Shown in pieces: positions 27,801-35,302 of a DNA stretch of 64,000 nucleotides (its first letter is position 1; every line of letters begins with the position of its first letter). The notes beneath the pieces were generated by a model that worked only from the letters and a program-made list of their open reading frames with translations, had not been told where the DNA came from and searched no databases. A program made the translations under genes and the position numbers. Source of the DNA: Porcincola intestinalis (GTDB lineage: Bacteria; Bacillota; Clostridia; Lachnospirales; Lachnospiraceae); the NCBI RefSeq assembly GCF_009696445.1, contig NZ_VULZ01000007.1, positions 96,594-160,593 on the forward strand, read 5' to 3'.

Positions 27801-29670
27801 CTGATGTCCAGCTGTACACAAGCTGATCGCTTTGCCCGTCATTCTGTCTCCCTGTCCTTTTATAAAGGGAGAAGACAATGCCTTCCAGCGGCTCCTGCTT
27901 CTGTGGATCCTCTGCGTTCTGACTGAAAGCATTCACTTTCAGTGTACCGGAGAATACCTTCCGGCTGTCATCTGTGCTGTCCTTGTCAGCGGCATTCTGG
28001 CTGACTTCCGCCGCTGTCTCCTCCATCAGAGCTGCCGAAGCCTTCTTTGTAGCAGCCTCTTCTGTACTCTCTTTCGACTTTCCTGCCTGGTCCGCTTCAG
28101 TAGCATAGGACAACTTTCCATCCACCGCAGCGTTTTTCGCATACACAGCTCCTGTCAGTGCGCCTGAAAACCGGATGGTTCCCGCCGGTGCCAGATACCT
28201 CCCTACTGCGCCGCCCCGGTCGGCCGTCCCTGTATAGGAGACAAGGCCAAAATTCTTCCCATCCTTGCCGTTTCCCGCAGCGATGTTGACGATCAGACGC
28301 CGGGCCAGCTCCGGATGCGCATCCGCTGTCACCGCCTGCGCCTTCCCGTTCTCCGAATAAGTAACGGCAAAGTCCGGGATGTGAATGCTCTGATTCGTGC
28401 TTTTGGCAATGATATTGACGACTACATAGCCGGAGCTGACATCGATTGTCCCATCCTCGGCCTTCACGCCGTACATCGGGTCGGTGACGGCATCAGCCGC
28501 TGTGTTCACATTGCCGCCATCATCTGCATACAGGTTCACCACGCGCACGCTGTCCGAATCCTGCGCATCTGCAAGCGATACCGAGTAAGATGCAAGTCCT
28601 CCCAGAAGGCTCTGCGCCTTCTTAAGATTCTCCGCCCTTTCCCTGTCATCCTTTCCGTTGTCTCCCGCGAGAACCTGTGTTTTTTCATCCTTCTTTCCAT
28701 CGAAGTGTTCCGCAACAGCCGCATACGCGCCTACTCCGGCAAAGCCGTTCACGTCACCAGCCGACAGTTTTCCACCCCTGTTTTTCCTGTTCTGGAGGCT
28801 CGCAGCAGCATAGGTCAGGCTTTCCTTTCCTTCGCTGCCGAGGCTGACGGATGCAGAAACCAGCTTTGTCTGATCCTGCGATAATTTCAGCGATGCACCG
28901 GCATCCGATGCCTGATCCCCCATCGCCAGAAAATGAACCTCGCCTTCTCTTCTCTCTGCGATTCCAAGGTCAAGCCCGTTTCCGAATGAAAAGCGGAGGG
29001 TCGTTCCTTTTGGGAGCGTGACGTTTTTTCCGTCCTTATCAACGGCTGTGATAGTCAGAAGACGGACTTTTTCGACCGTATGCTGTGCCTTTTCGAGGGC
29101 CTTCCGGACAAGCACCGTCTGCTTCTGACCGCTTTTGGCATCTGATGTCTTCAGCGTAAGCTTTATATCAGCCGGAAGCTTTTCCCCTTTCGGCAGCGTC
29201 AGCTTCAGCGAAACACCATCCGCCTTTGCCTCGAAGCTCCCCTTTTCTACCTTTTTGTCCTTTTCTGCCTCTGTCTCGAACTGCAGCTCAGACGTTTCTG
29301 ACGTTTCCGATATCTGGGCACCCGGATCGGTATTTTCCTGCTGCTGTGGCTGCGTCTCTGCTGTTGACTGCGTCTCGGAAGTGGATTGTGCTTGTGTCTC
29401 CTGTGCGGTCTGAGTCTCTGAAGCAGACTGTGCCTGTGTTTCAGCCACTGTCTGCGGCTGTGCCTCGGCTGCAGTCTGTGCCTGCGTTTCCGTTGCTGTC
29501 TGTGGCTGTGTCTCAGCCGCCGTCTCCGGGGCAGGCTGTGCCTGTGTTTCGGCAGGTGCCTGACTTTGTACCGATCCCTGTGTTTCCGCTGCGGATGCCG
29601 CAGGAGCTGCCGGGAATGTCATCACTGCCGACAGCATGAGTGCCATCAGACTGCGTGATCTGATCTTCAT
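24823..29670 (-). CDS. Giant cell-surface protein with SpaA-like domain
   Basis: A secreted and wall- or membrane-anchored protein of 1615 residues. It has a signal peptide (KIRSRSLMALMLSAVMTF...ASA), then ETQ-rich repeats (about 30-130) that probably span the wall. A SpaA/Cna-B-like fold lies near residue 590 (GIVFSLYKRTG...VVREEAMP), followed by several beta-rich domains. The C-terminus is a sorting-signal-like tail: SRTGDD, one hydrophobic helix (PLMRYALLLVIAGAGVAAG) and RRRKA. The usual LPXTG/xPxTG motif is missing its proline. It has its own promoter. Adhesin or matrix scaffold is the likely role, from architecture alone. Confidence 0.85.
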   Translation of the reverse strand: MKIRSRSLMALMLSAVMTFPAAPAASAAETQGSVQSQAPAETQAQPAPETAAETQPQTATETQAQTAAEAQPQTVAETQAQSASETQTAQETQAQSTSETQSTAETQPQQQENTDPGAQISETSETSELQFETEAEKDKKVEKGSFEAKADGVSLKLTLPKGEKLPADIKLTLKTSDAKSGQKQTVLVRKALEKAQHTVEKVRLLTITAVDKDGKNVTLPKGTTLRFSFGNGLDLGIAERREGEVHFLAMGDQASDAGASLKLSQDQTKLVSASVSLGSEGKESLTYAAASLQNRKNRGGKLSAGDVNGFAGVGAYAAVAEHFDGKKDEKTQVLAGDNGKDDRERAENLKKAQSLLGGLASYSVSLADAQDSDSVRVVNLYADDGGNVNTAADAVTDPMYGVKAEDGTIDVSSGYVVVNIIAKSTNQSIHIPDFAVTYSENGKAQAVTADAHPELARRLIVNIAAGNGKDGKNFGLVSYTGTADRGGAVGRYLAPAGTIRFSGALTGAVYAKNAAVDGKLSYATEADQAGKSKESTEEAATKKASAALMEETAAEVSQNAADKDSTDDSRKVFSGTLKVNAFSQNAEDPQKQEPLEGIVFSLYKRTGRQNDGQSDQLVYSWTSGEEAKQIPAGLLKEGRTYVVREEAMPVSENSTGNAGTVAYAKLAETVFTVTATGTGTSAGIKLTGNNNGGTLKLLMEGGSDYELDYIHKSSQTPETPRNLVTIESKDPSGTGVPGSQVTIERQTSETDASGNAQWEQVAAFTMQGSAVSFDFGGGLSKNDSWPNEGDTAVFRITERAPAGMTSLAYGNDSKAQKTEQASTTLTFKVGQETGAGWQMTSRTRVYADGSSQDADPGIEGQTAASVTFTDAYLMSLTSSQVNYYSKESDEKTLVQNLAGASITVQADGEPLKAGADYLVYTVKDGKADQKQTVSDGSESFSMPENSVQLVLLSGKAGGGKSVGVTGTWEKDSHYHFVKVGTKMPGEASGALTAPSEDATTGTYSSQILTLTLKSRIQAVVNLSSFDDAGNAHLSGASGIVMAKVAGTAGEIKANPTAFVMNDPNLDDEVVGMLQTGPNEQTTHIVGTQNWNGYAFNPMNGIITGTNQAADGSGVTVNAKLDSQSTVGTIVVYMDLYRASTGKRLPVTVQKQYQVRVFMDAGGTLPYGDAQTLTVSKNNSTSGTNGSARFTVPVDALHGTTYYVYEVDAEGKPIKNSRDMKIQIQGGDRTSGNGAAVTMKAMEVDSYGNGTKRTYVVTNKTIRIQNLYTDSYYNSHRNEFMSNGTFDIQLRVVDASGNELPVDNLVAEFRVRTRDGKLALKNNQKITLKNTSVGERKNISFPVPIDIGKQAMGVTLMSIRTTAGVSLAKDYTLLTDYTQLTDYTQLKNLINLNFSKVGSRTGERTFTINADAENQGPVVFVLRKNDSNEKASLTLTKSVMYKKTPIRVNATYYIGIFADAAHTKLLFKKAMSLKDASSMSDTLKVNINSQKGRTITLYFAETDRNGKVVESGKKTGYNISISSPQVTLSRSNMNASVTVTNEILDGSRAAERLTDPNSGFAGDSAALADAQALASSSNLNSRTGDDSPLMRYALLLVIAGAGVAAGLYLVLRRRKA

Positions 29671-29790
29671 AAAACAGTCCCCCTCATCGTGGTTCTTTCA
29701 TCTTTTCGCAGTCCCCGCTCCCCAGCGGACATGCCCCGCGCATCATGCTTTTCATGGCACTGCATGTTCAAATAGACTACACTAATTTAT

Positions 29791-29819
29791 AGTATAGACT
29801 GCCCCGGAAGGATTGTAAA
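29791..29819 (-). promoter_or_regulatory. Sigma-A promoter of the surface protein gene
   Basis: TTTACA (29814-29819) and TATACT (29791-29796) are spaced by 17 bases, about 120 bases upstream of the ATG. Confidence 0.75.
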
Positions 29820-29844
29820 CTTTTCCATTCTTTCGATTCTGTCA

Positions 29845-29879
29845 CAAAAAAGGAACCATCCCGGCCGGAACGGTTCCTT
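29845..29879 (-). terminator. Rho-independent terminator of rpsF-ssb-rpsR
   Basis: AAGGAACC and GGTTCCTT arms enclose an inner GGCCGG-type pairing, and UUUUU follows on the minus strand, about 30 bases past rpsR. Confidence 0.88.
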
Positions 29880-29911
29880 CTTTTCATAACATTCAGTCTT
29901 CTTAATCAGGA

Positions 29912-30169
29912 TTACTCTGCCACATACGGCATCAGTGCAACCTGACGAGCTCTCTCGATGGCAACCGTCAGTGCTCTCTGATGCTTTGCGCAGTTTCCGG
30001 TGATTCTTCTCGGAAGAATCTTTCCACTCTCGGAAACGTACTTCTTCAGCTTTGCAACATCCTTGTAATCGATCTCATTGTTCTCTTTTCCGCAGAACAC
30101 ACAGACCTTCTTTCTTCTGTGCATCGGTCTGCGTCTCGGAGAATCGCTTCTATCCTTTGAATACGGCAT
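29912..30169 (-). CDS. rpsR: 30S ribosomal protein S18
   Basis: An 85-residue small-subunit protein that binds 16S rRNA as a heterodimer with S6. It shows the [15 protein letters not shown] motif of zinc-site-bearing S18 proteins, then [32 protein letters not shown], which is diagnostic. It is the last gene of the operon before a strong terminator. Confidence 0.98.
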   Translation of the reverse strand: MPYSKDRSDSPRRRPMHRRKKVCVFCGKENNEIDYKDVAKLKKYVSESGKILPRRITGNCAKHQRALTVAIERARQVALMPYVAE

Positions 30170-30212
30170 AATTGTTCACACCTCCATCTGTTCACTTCTT
30201 CAAATCAAACGG

Positions 30213-30707
30213 TCAATCCCACGGGAGCTTCTCGTCAACTCCCTCCGGGAACTGGGCAAATCCATCATCCGCACCTGCCGGGGCGGGCATCGCCGGCGCC
30301 GCTGAGGCCGGCGCCGGAGCACCTGCTGAAGGCGCTCCCGGGTATGCAGCCTGCGAGGCGTTCCTGTCAGACACCGCCTTGCTTTCTGCGAACTCCTGGT
30401 CGTCTATCACGACATCGGTCGTATAGACGGTCTGGCCATCCTTGTTCGTGTACTTTCCAGTCTGTAGTCTCCCTGACACCACAACCTTCGTGCCCTTCCG
30501 GAGATACTTCTCGGCAAATTCCGCCTGGCGTCCGAACGCCACGCAGCTCGGGAAATCAGCGGTCTGCGCATTCGGGTCATTGTTGTCCCTGCGCATCCTT
30601 CGGTCAACCGCAAGCGTGTACCTTGCAATGGCCATCGACTGATCACCAGCTGAATAACGGACATCGGGATCTCTTGTCAGACGTCCCATGAGGATGACTC
30701 TGTTCAT
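30213..30707 (-). CDS. ssb: Single-stranded DNA-binding protein
   Basis: A 164-residue SSB with an N-terminal OB fold (MNRVILMGRLTRDPDVRYS...) up to about residue 108. A Gly/Ala/Pro-rich linker follows, then an acidic C-terminal tip that ends EKLPWD, a variant of the DDDIPF recruitment tail. The position between rpsF and rpsR is the standard bacterial arrangement. Confidence 0.97.
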   Translation of the reverse strand: MNRVILMGRLTRDPDVRYSAGDQSMAIARYTLAVDRRMRRDNNDPNAQTADFPSCVAFGRQAEFAEKYLRKGTKVVVSGRLQTGKYTNKDGQTVYTTDVVIDDQEFAESKAVSDRNASQAAYPGAPSAGAPAPASAAPAMPAPAGADDGFAQFPEGVDEKLPWD

Positions 30708-30728
30708 ACGAATACCTCTCTTCTTTAT

Positions 30729-31016
30729 TTATGCATCCTGTCTAACGCATAAATATCTGAGAACATTGTCCATGATACGGACCCTGTCGACAACCTCTGC
30801 CGGGCAGGACGCCTCAGACTCGAAGTGTACGAAGTAGTAGAAGCCTTCCGTCTGCTTCTGAATCTCATAAGCAAGCTTCTTCTTGCCCCATTCATCGACG
30901 TCGGAAACCGTTCCGCCGAAACGGACGATCTGCTCCTTGATCTTCTCGATCAGTGCAGTTCTCTCCTCGTCTTCGAGCTTTGCGCTGACAACAACGCACA
31001 GTTCATACTTATTCAT
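30729..31016 (-). CDS. rpsF: 30S ribosomal protein S6
   Basis: A 95-residue S6 with MNKYELCVVVSAKLEDEE, the central WGKKKLAYEIQKQTEGFYY strand-turn-strand and NVLRYLCVRQ. It pairs with S18 on the 30S platform. First gene of the operon, preceded by AGGAGG and a structured leader. Confidence 0.98.
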   Translation of the reverse strand: MNKYELCVVVSAKLEDEERTALIEKIKEQIVRFGGTVSDVDEWGKKKLAYEIQKQTEGFYYFVHFESEASCPAEVVDRVRIMDNVLRYLCVRQDA

Positions 31017-31041
31017 GTTCCTTGCACCTCCTTATGGTCTC

Positions 31042-31065
31042 GGCCCACCCTTGCACGCGGGTGAG
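31042..31065 (-). promoter_or_regulatory. rpsF: Leader hairpin, possible S6:S18 autoregulatory site
   Basis: A CACCC/GGGTG stem with flanking CCG and GAG elements lies between the promoter and rpsF. In many bacteria the S6:S18 complex represses its own mRNA through a leader hairpin with an exposed CCG. The resemblance here is limited to position and the CCG trinucleotide. Confidence 0.4.
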
Positions 31066-31094
31066 CAAGGCAAAATGATACATCACGTTGTGGT

Positions 31095-31123
31095 ATTATA
31101 CGCTGGCTTTCAATCCCGCGCAA
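31095..31123 (-). promoter_or_regulatory. Sigma-A promoter of rpsF operon
   Basis: TTGCGC (31118-31123) and consensus TATAAT (31095-31100) are spaced by 17 bases on the minus strand. Confidence 0.8.
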
Positions 31124-31220
31124 CCACTTTTTTACAGCCTTGCCTTCAACCCTTGTCTTCAGCGCCTCACCTTCAAGCAGCCTTGCCTGCACTGCATTCA
31201 TTGCGGCACTGGAAAAGCAC

Positions 31221-31949
31221 TCAGACCGTAATCCTTGAAAAAACCTCCCCGATCGGATCCCGGATCACCAGATCTGCCCTGGTCTCCCGTCCGGTCGCTC
31301 CCTTATTGATCAGAACCAGACATCTGCCGCTGAAGTAATCGATCAGTCCCGCTGCCGGATAGACGACCAGTGAGGTTCCGCCGATGATCAAGACATCCGC
31401 TTCCGAGATCGCCCTGATGGATGCCGTGAGAATCCGCTCGTCAAGACCTTCCTCATAGAGCACGACATCCGGCTTGATGATTCCTCCGCACTTGCTGCAT
31501 CTCGGGATCCCATCGGCATTCTTTACATATTCCGCATCATAGAATGCTCCGCACCGCGTACAGTAATTTCTCATGATGGAGCCATGCAGCTCATATACGT
31601 TCTGGCTTCCGGCCTTCTGATGAAGACCGTCGATGTTCTGCGTGACCACCGCACGCAGCTTCCCGGCCTGTTCCATTTTTGCAAGCTTTTTGTGCGCTGC
31701 GTTCGGCTGCGCATCGAGCACCAGCATCTTATCCTTGTAGAACCGGTAAAACTCCTCCGGATTCGCCTGAAAGAACGAATGGCTGATGATGGTCTCCGGC
31801 GGATACTTGTACTTCATATGATACAGTCCGTCCTGACTTCGAAAGTCCGGGATGCCGCTCTCGGTCGATACCCCGGCGCCGCCGAAAAAGACAATATTGC
31901 TGCTTCCATCCACGATTTCCTGAAGCTTCTGTACCTTTTCAAGATCCAT
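31221..31949 (-). CDS. cobB: NAD-dependent protein deacylase, Sir2 family
   Basis: A 242-residue sirtuin that removes acyl groups from lysines using NAD. It shows GAGVSTESGIPDFRS, the TQNIDGLHQKAG NAD pocket, catalytic histidine in ELHGSI, zinc cysteines in CTRCG and CSKCGG, and GGTSLVVYPAAGL. The ATG at 31949 is preferred because GGGAGG lies seven bases upstream; the ATG two codons earlier is too close to it. It follows a hairpin terminator after the sortase gene. Confidence 0.95.
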   Translation of the reverse strand: MDLEKVQKLQEIVDGSSNIVFFGGAGVSTESGIPDFRSQDGLYHMKYKYPPETIISHSFFQANPEEFYRFYKDKMLVLDAQPNAAHKKLAKMEQAGKLRAVVTQNIDGLHQKAGSQNVYELHGSIMRNYCTRCGAFYDAEYVKNADGIPRCSKCGGIIKPDVVLYEEGLDERILTASIRAISEADVLIIGGTSLVVYPAAGLIDYFSGRCLVLINKGATGRETRADLVIRDPIGEVFSRITV

Positions 31950-31996
31950 CCTCATGCCTCCCTGTCTGAAAATTTCTTTATCTGCCGGTCCCCTTC

Positions 31997-32034
31997 AAAA
32001 AAGGCTGCCAAAGCCTTCGCTTCAGCAGCCTTTT
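31997..32034 (-). terminator. Terminator between sortase and sirtuin genes
   Basis: GGCTGC/GCAGCC arms extended by A-T pairs enclose a 16-base loop. U-rich sequence follows on the minus strand. The flanking A and T runs would make it work in both directions. Confidence 0.75.
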
Positions 32035-32036
32035 GT

Positions 32037-33086
32037 TTATTCCCTGTACTTTGCCACATACACCTGCTGCAGCTTTCCCTGCACGATCCGGCGTGTATTG
32101 TCATCGCCCGTGCAGGTGGACAGCGTCACAATCCTGTCCTTTGTCGTGACAGAAACGTCGCCCCAGTTCACTTCCGATGCCTTCTTGCATGTGTCGATGA
32201 AGGACTGGAAGTCCTCCGTCAGAAACCTTGTCCGGTACGGGTCCCCGATCTTGCTCACAATTGAGCTGGAGAAGATCCGGTACTGGTAGATGAAGTCCGG
32301 TGTGAACACCCAGAAATACGGGTTGTCCGCCGCGTCTTTTTCCTCCCAGAACTTTCTCAGGGATGCGAACATCGAGCCATCCTTCATATTATGCCCGTAG
32401 ATGATCGTATTCTGGTCTGTGAAATACTTCGAATTGTCACAGTTCAGGAAAATGCAGCCGGAGAACACCGCTTCCTTCTTAAATGTATGGTGCAGGTAAA
32501 AATCATTGTTGTCCGTCTGCGCCACCGGGTACGATATCCCGGCGCCGCCAACCCGGATCCAGCCGATCACCTCCGGGTTAATCGACTGAAGTTCTCTGAA
32601 ATCAACCGGATTGTACATCTCCGGAAGGATCTGCGCCGTCCCGTTCTCCTCAACCTCTTCCTTCTTCGCTTCCTCGATCTTCTGAGGCAGGGTCGCCTCG
32701 GTCTCCAGCTCCCGGACATCGGACAGGATCACACCCTCCCCCGTCTTCCCGCCTTCTGCCTTCGTCTGGCCGTCCGGCGCTGTTTCCGGTGCGGGCTCAA
32801 TCTGGACATACTTCTTGTTCAGATCGCTGTACTCACTTTCGCCGGCACGGTATTCCCGCCAGTAGCCGTACAGCTTATAGGCTGAATAGCCGAATACCCC
32901 GATCGCAATCACGAGAAGCAGCGTGGTGAGAAAGGAGCCAAAGCCGCCCTTCCTTTTCTTCCGGGCTCCGGTACCCGGAGCCGCCTGATACGGTTCCGGG
33001 TATTGTTCATCCGGATAGCGGCTGCCTCCGCGCCTCTCTCCTTCGTATTGTTCATCGTACGCTCTGCGGTCGCTGCGTCTTCCCAA
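32037..33086 (-). CDS. Class B sortase
   Basis: A membrane-anchored transpeptidase of 349 residues. A long charged cytoplasmic N-terminus (about 45 residues) precedes one transmembrane helix (FLTTLLLVIAIGVFGYSAY), a disordered acidic spacer and the sortase domain. Catalytic residues are visible as His in YGHNM (about 230), Cys in TLSTC (about 322) and Arg in DDNTRRIV (about 330), in a class B layout. The start is probably TTG at 33086, with AGGAGG ten bases upstream. It lies 3.4 kb upstream of the giant surface protein, a possible substrate by proximity only. Confidence 0.92.
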   Translation of the reverse strand: MGRRSDRRAYDEQYEGERRGGSRYPDEQYPEPYQAAPGTGARKKRKGGFGSFLTTLLLVIAIGVFGYSAYKLYGYWREYRAGESEYSDLNKKYVQIEPAPETAPDGQTKAEGGKTGEGVILSDVRELETEATLPQKIEEAKKEEVEENGTAQILPEMYNPVDFRELQSINPEVIGWIRVGGAGISYPVAQTDNNDFYLHHTFKKEAVFSGCIFLNCDNSKYFTDQNTIIYGHNMKDGSMFASLRKFWEEKDAADNPYFWVFTPDFIYQYRIFSSSIVSKIGDPYRTRFLTEDFQSFIDTCKKASEVNWGDVSVTTKDRIVTLSTCTGDDNTRRIVQGKLQQVYVAKYRE

Positions 33087-33122
33087 CCTGCTGCCACCTC
33101 CTTTATCATGGTCTCCCTGATT

Positions 33123-34517
33123 TTACTGAAGGTTTCCGACTGTCCTCGGATACGGCAGCACGTCTCTGATGTTGCCGACACCTGTCAGATACATGACCAG
33201 CCGCTCGAAGCCGAGGCCGAAGCCGGCATGTCTGGTCGTCCCGTACTTCCGGATATCGAGATAATTCGAGTACTCGCTCTCATCCATCCCGAGTTCCTCA
33301 ATCCTCGCCTTGAGGATGTCATAGTTCTCCTCACGCTGGGAGCCGCCGATAATCTCGCCAATCCCGGGAACCAGACAGTCCATCGCCGCAACAGTCTTCT
33401 TGTCAGGGTTGAGCTTCATATAGAACGCCTTGATCTCGCGCGGATAATCCGTGACGAACACCGGTCTTTTGAATATCTGCTCCGTCAGATACCGCTCATG
33501 CTCCGTCTGCAGATCGCATCCCCAGTATACCTTGTAGCTGAACTGGTCGTTATGCTCCTCAAGCATCTTCACCGCATCCGTGTAGGTCACGCGTCCGAAA
33601 TCGGAAGTCATGACATGGTTCAGCCGCTCTAGTAGTCCCTTGTCCACAAAGCTGTTGAAGAAATTCATCTCCTCCGGTGCGTTCTCCAGGACATAGCGGA
33701 AGATATACTTCAGCATCGCCTCTGCCAGCTCCATGTCATCCTCGAGATCTGCGAACGAAATCTCCGGCTCGATCATCCAGAACTCCGCCGCATGTCTGGT
33801 CGTATTGGAGTTCTCCGCCCGGAAGGTCGGTCCGAATGTATAGACATTCCGGAAGGCCTGTGCAAATGGCTCTACGTCCAGCTGCCCGGACACAGTCAGA
33901 TGTGTAGACTGACCGAAGAAATCCTGCGAATAGTCGACACTTCCATCCGAGTTCTTCGGGACATTCTCCATATCCAGCGTCGTTGCACGGAACATCTCGC
34001 CTGCTCCCTCTGCATCCGATGCCGTGATGATCGGGGTATGAACATAGACAAAGCCGCGCTCCTGGAAAAACTGATGGATGGCGTAAGCCGCAAGCGATCT
34101 GACGCGGAAGGTTGCCTGGAACAGGTTGGTTCTCGGGCGAAGGTGCGGGATCGTCCTCATGAATTCAACGGAATGTCTCTTTTTCTGCATCGGATAGTCC
34201 GGTGTAGAAGCACCTTCCAGCACAACCTCCGCTGCCTGGATCTCGAACGGCTGCTTCGCATCCGGCGTCGCGACCAGCTCACCCGTCACAATGACAGCAG
34301 ATCCGACGTTAAACCTGCAGATATCCGCAAAGTTCGAAAGCTTCTCTCCGAATACAACCTGAAGCGTCTCAAAAAATGTTCCGTCGTGAAGCACCAGGAA
34401 TCCGAATGTCTTCGATGCGCGGATCGAGCGAACCCAGCCGCCGACGGTGATCGTCTTTCCGATGTAGGCTTCTCTGTCCTTGTAGATCTCCTTGACTGTT
34501 GTAAACTTTACATCCAT
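33123..34517 (-). CDS. asnS: Asparaginyl-tRNA synthetase
   Basis: Class IIb aminoacyl-tRNA synthetase, 464 residues. An N-terminal OB-fold anticodon domain ([21 protein letters not shown]) is followed by a catalytic domain with motif 2 [24 protein letters not shown] and motif 3 [15 protein letters not shown]. The asparagine rather than aspartate identity follows from [10 protein letters not shown]. No T-box was recognised in the leader. It is preceded by a TATAAT promoter. Confidence 0.97.
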   Translation of the reverse strand: MDVKFTTVKEIYKDREAYIGKTITVGGWVRSIRASKTFGFLVLHDGTFFETLQVVFGEKLSNFADICRFNVGSAVIVTGELVATPDAKQPFEIQAAEVVLEGASTPDYPMQKKRHSVEFMRTIPHLRPRTNLFQATFRVRSLAAYAIHQFFQERGFVYVHTPIITASDAEGAGEMFRATTLDMENVPKNSDGSVDYSQDFFGQSTHLTVSGQLDVEPFAQAFRNVYTFGPTFRAENSNTTRHAAEFWMIEPEISFADLEDDMELAEAMLKYIFRYVLENAPEEMNFFNSFVDKGLLERLNHVMTSDFGRVTYTDAVKMLEEHNDQFSYKVYWGCDLQTEHERYLTEQIFKRPVFVTDYPREIKAFYMKLNPDKKTVAAMDCLVPGIGEIIGGSQREENYDILKARIEELGMDESEYSNYLDIRKYGTTRHAGFGLGFERLVMYLTGVGNIRDVLPYPRTVGNLQ

Positions 34518-34606
34518 GTATGTATTCCTCCGGAAGAATCATCTTGCAGCTCTCTTCCTCGCGCTGCGCCAGTCTTCCGGCGGCGGGGGTGCTGCTTTGG
34601 TCTCTT

Positions 34607-34635
34607 ATTATAAACAGGAATGTCCTGAAATGGAA
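34607..34635 (-). promoter_or_regulatory. Promoter of asnS
   Basis: TTCCAT (34630-34635) and consensus TATAAT (34607-34612) are 17 bases apart on the minus strand. The -35 box is weak. Confidence 0.6.
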
Positions 34636-34662
34636 GTCGGACTTCCTTAAGGAATCCTTTAC

Positions 34663-34696
34663 AAAAAGCCGGGGATCCTGTCTGGAGTCCCCGGCT
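34663..34696 (-). terminator. Terminator after queT
   Basis: A perfect 9-bp AGCCGGGGA/TCCCCGGCT stem with UUUUUGU on the minus strand lies about 12 bases past the stop codon. Confidence 0.9.
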
Positions 34697-34707
34697 TCGA
34701 TGCTCAT

Positions 34708-35250
34708 TCAGCCTTCTATGTTCGCTGTCCGAAAGATCTGACTTCTGTACTTTTCCAGCACTGTCATCAGGATGCTCCCAAGAAGGCTGCAGCTGACAAC
34801 CTCGCCGATTCCAACCGTCACCATCTGCAGCGGAATCGGAAGATTCACGCCATATCCATAGTACAGAACGAGCGGCACTACAATGATATTCGCGATGACC
34901 GGGGGAAGTGTCGCAGCCGTCCTTGTAAGGGCAGTCACTCTGCTCCCGTCCGCGGTCTTCTTCCTGGCTGCCTTCCCGATCATCCAGGTCCCGCATGCGC
35001 CTGCCAGGGTTGCCAGACTTCCGCACACGATGTCAAGCGGGATCGCGCCGCCAAGCATGTTGGCGATGATGCAGCCCACAAACAGCCCCGGCACCGCAGC
35101 CGGCGTGAAGAATGGCAGCACCGTCAGCATCTCGGAAATCCGGACCTGGACCTCCTTGAAGCTGATCGGCGCGAACAGCACCGTCAGCACCACATACAGC
35201 GCCGCAATCACGGCCGCCTGTGTGATGTACAGAACTTTTTTGTCTCTCAT
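34708..35250 (-). CDS. queT: Queuosine precursor ECF transporter S component (QueT family)
   Basis: A 180-residue membrane protein with about five to six helices. Motifs typical of QueT are seen: ITQAAVIAALYVVLTVLFAPISF, VQVRISEMLTVLPFFTPAAVPGLFVGCIIAN and GSLATLAGA. It captures queuosine precursors such as preQ1 for an energy-coupling factor transporter whose ATPases are encoded elsewhere. The assignment is backed by the preQ1-I aptamer that overlaps its ribosome binding site. A terminator follows the gene. Confidence 0.93.
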   Translation of the reverse strand: MRDKKVLYITQAAVIAALYVVLTVLFAPISFKEVQVRISEMLTVLPFFTPAAVPGLFVGCIIANMLGGAIPLDIVCGSLATLAGACGTWMIGKAARKKTADGSRVTALTRTAATLPPVIANIIVVPLVLYYGYGVNLPIPLQMVTVGIGEVVSCSLLGSILMTVLEKYRSQIFRTANIEG

Positions 35251-35259
35251 ATTCAGTTA

Positions 35260-35302
35260 CCTCCATGGTTTTGATTAGAGTGGGGATGGCTTCAAACCCA
35301 CT
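35260..35302 (-). promoter_or_regulatory. PreQ1-I riboswitch controlling queT translation
   Basis: On the minus strand a 6-bp P1 stem AGUGGG/CCCACU (35297-35302 with 35079-style numbering: 35279-35284) encloses a loop UUUGAAGCCAUC. The A-rich tail CUAAUCAAAACC leads into AUGGAGG. Loop CCAU (35286-35289) can pair perfectly with tail AUGG (35263-35266), giving the H-type pseudoknot of preQ1-I aptamers. That pairing buries the GG of the Shine-Dalgarno GGAGG, nine bases before the queT ATG. Ligand binding should thus block translation. The stem begins on the last base of the upstream gene's stop codon. Confidence 0.85.

Noticed and set aside
34518..34606. T-box leader for asnS
   Set aside because: No GGGTGGNACCGCG motif and no antiterminator/terminator pair was seen.
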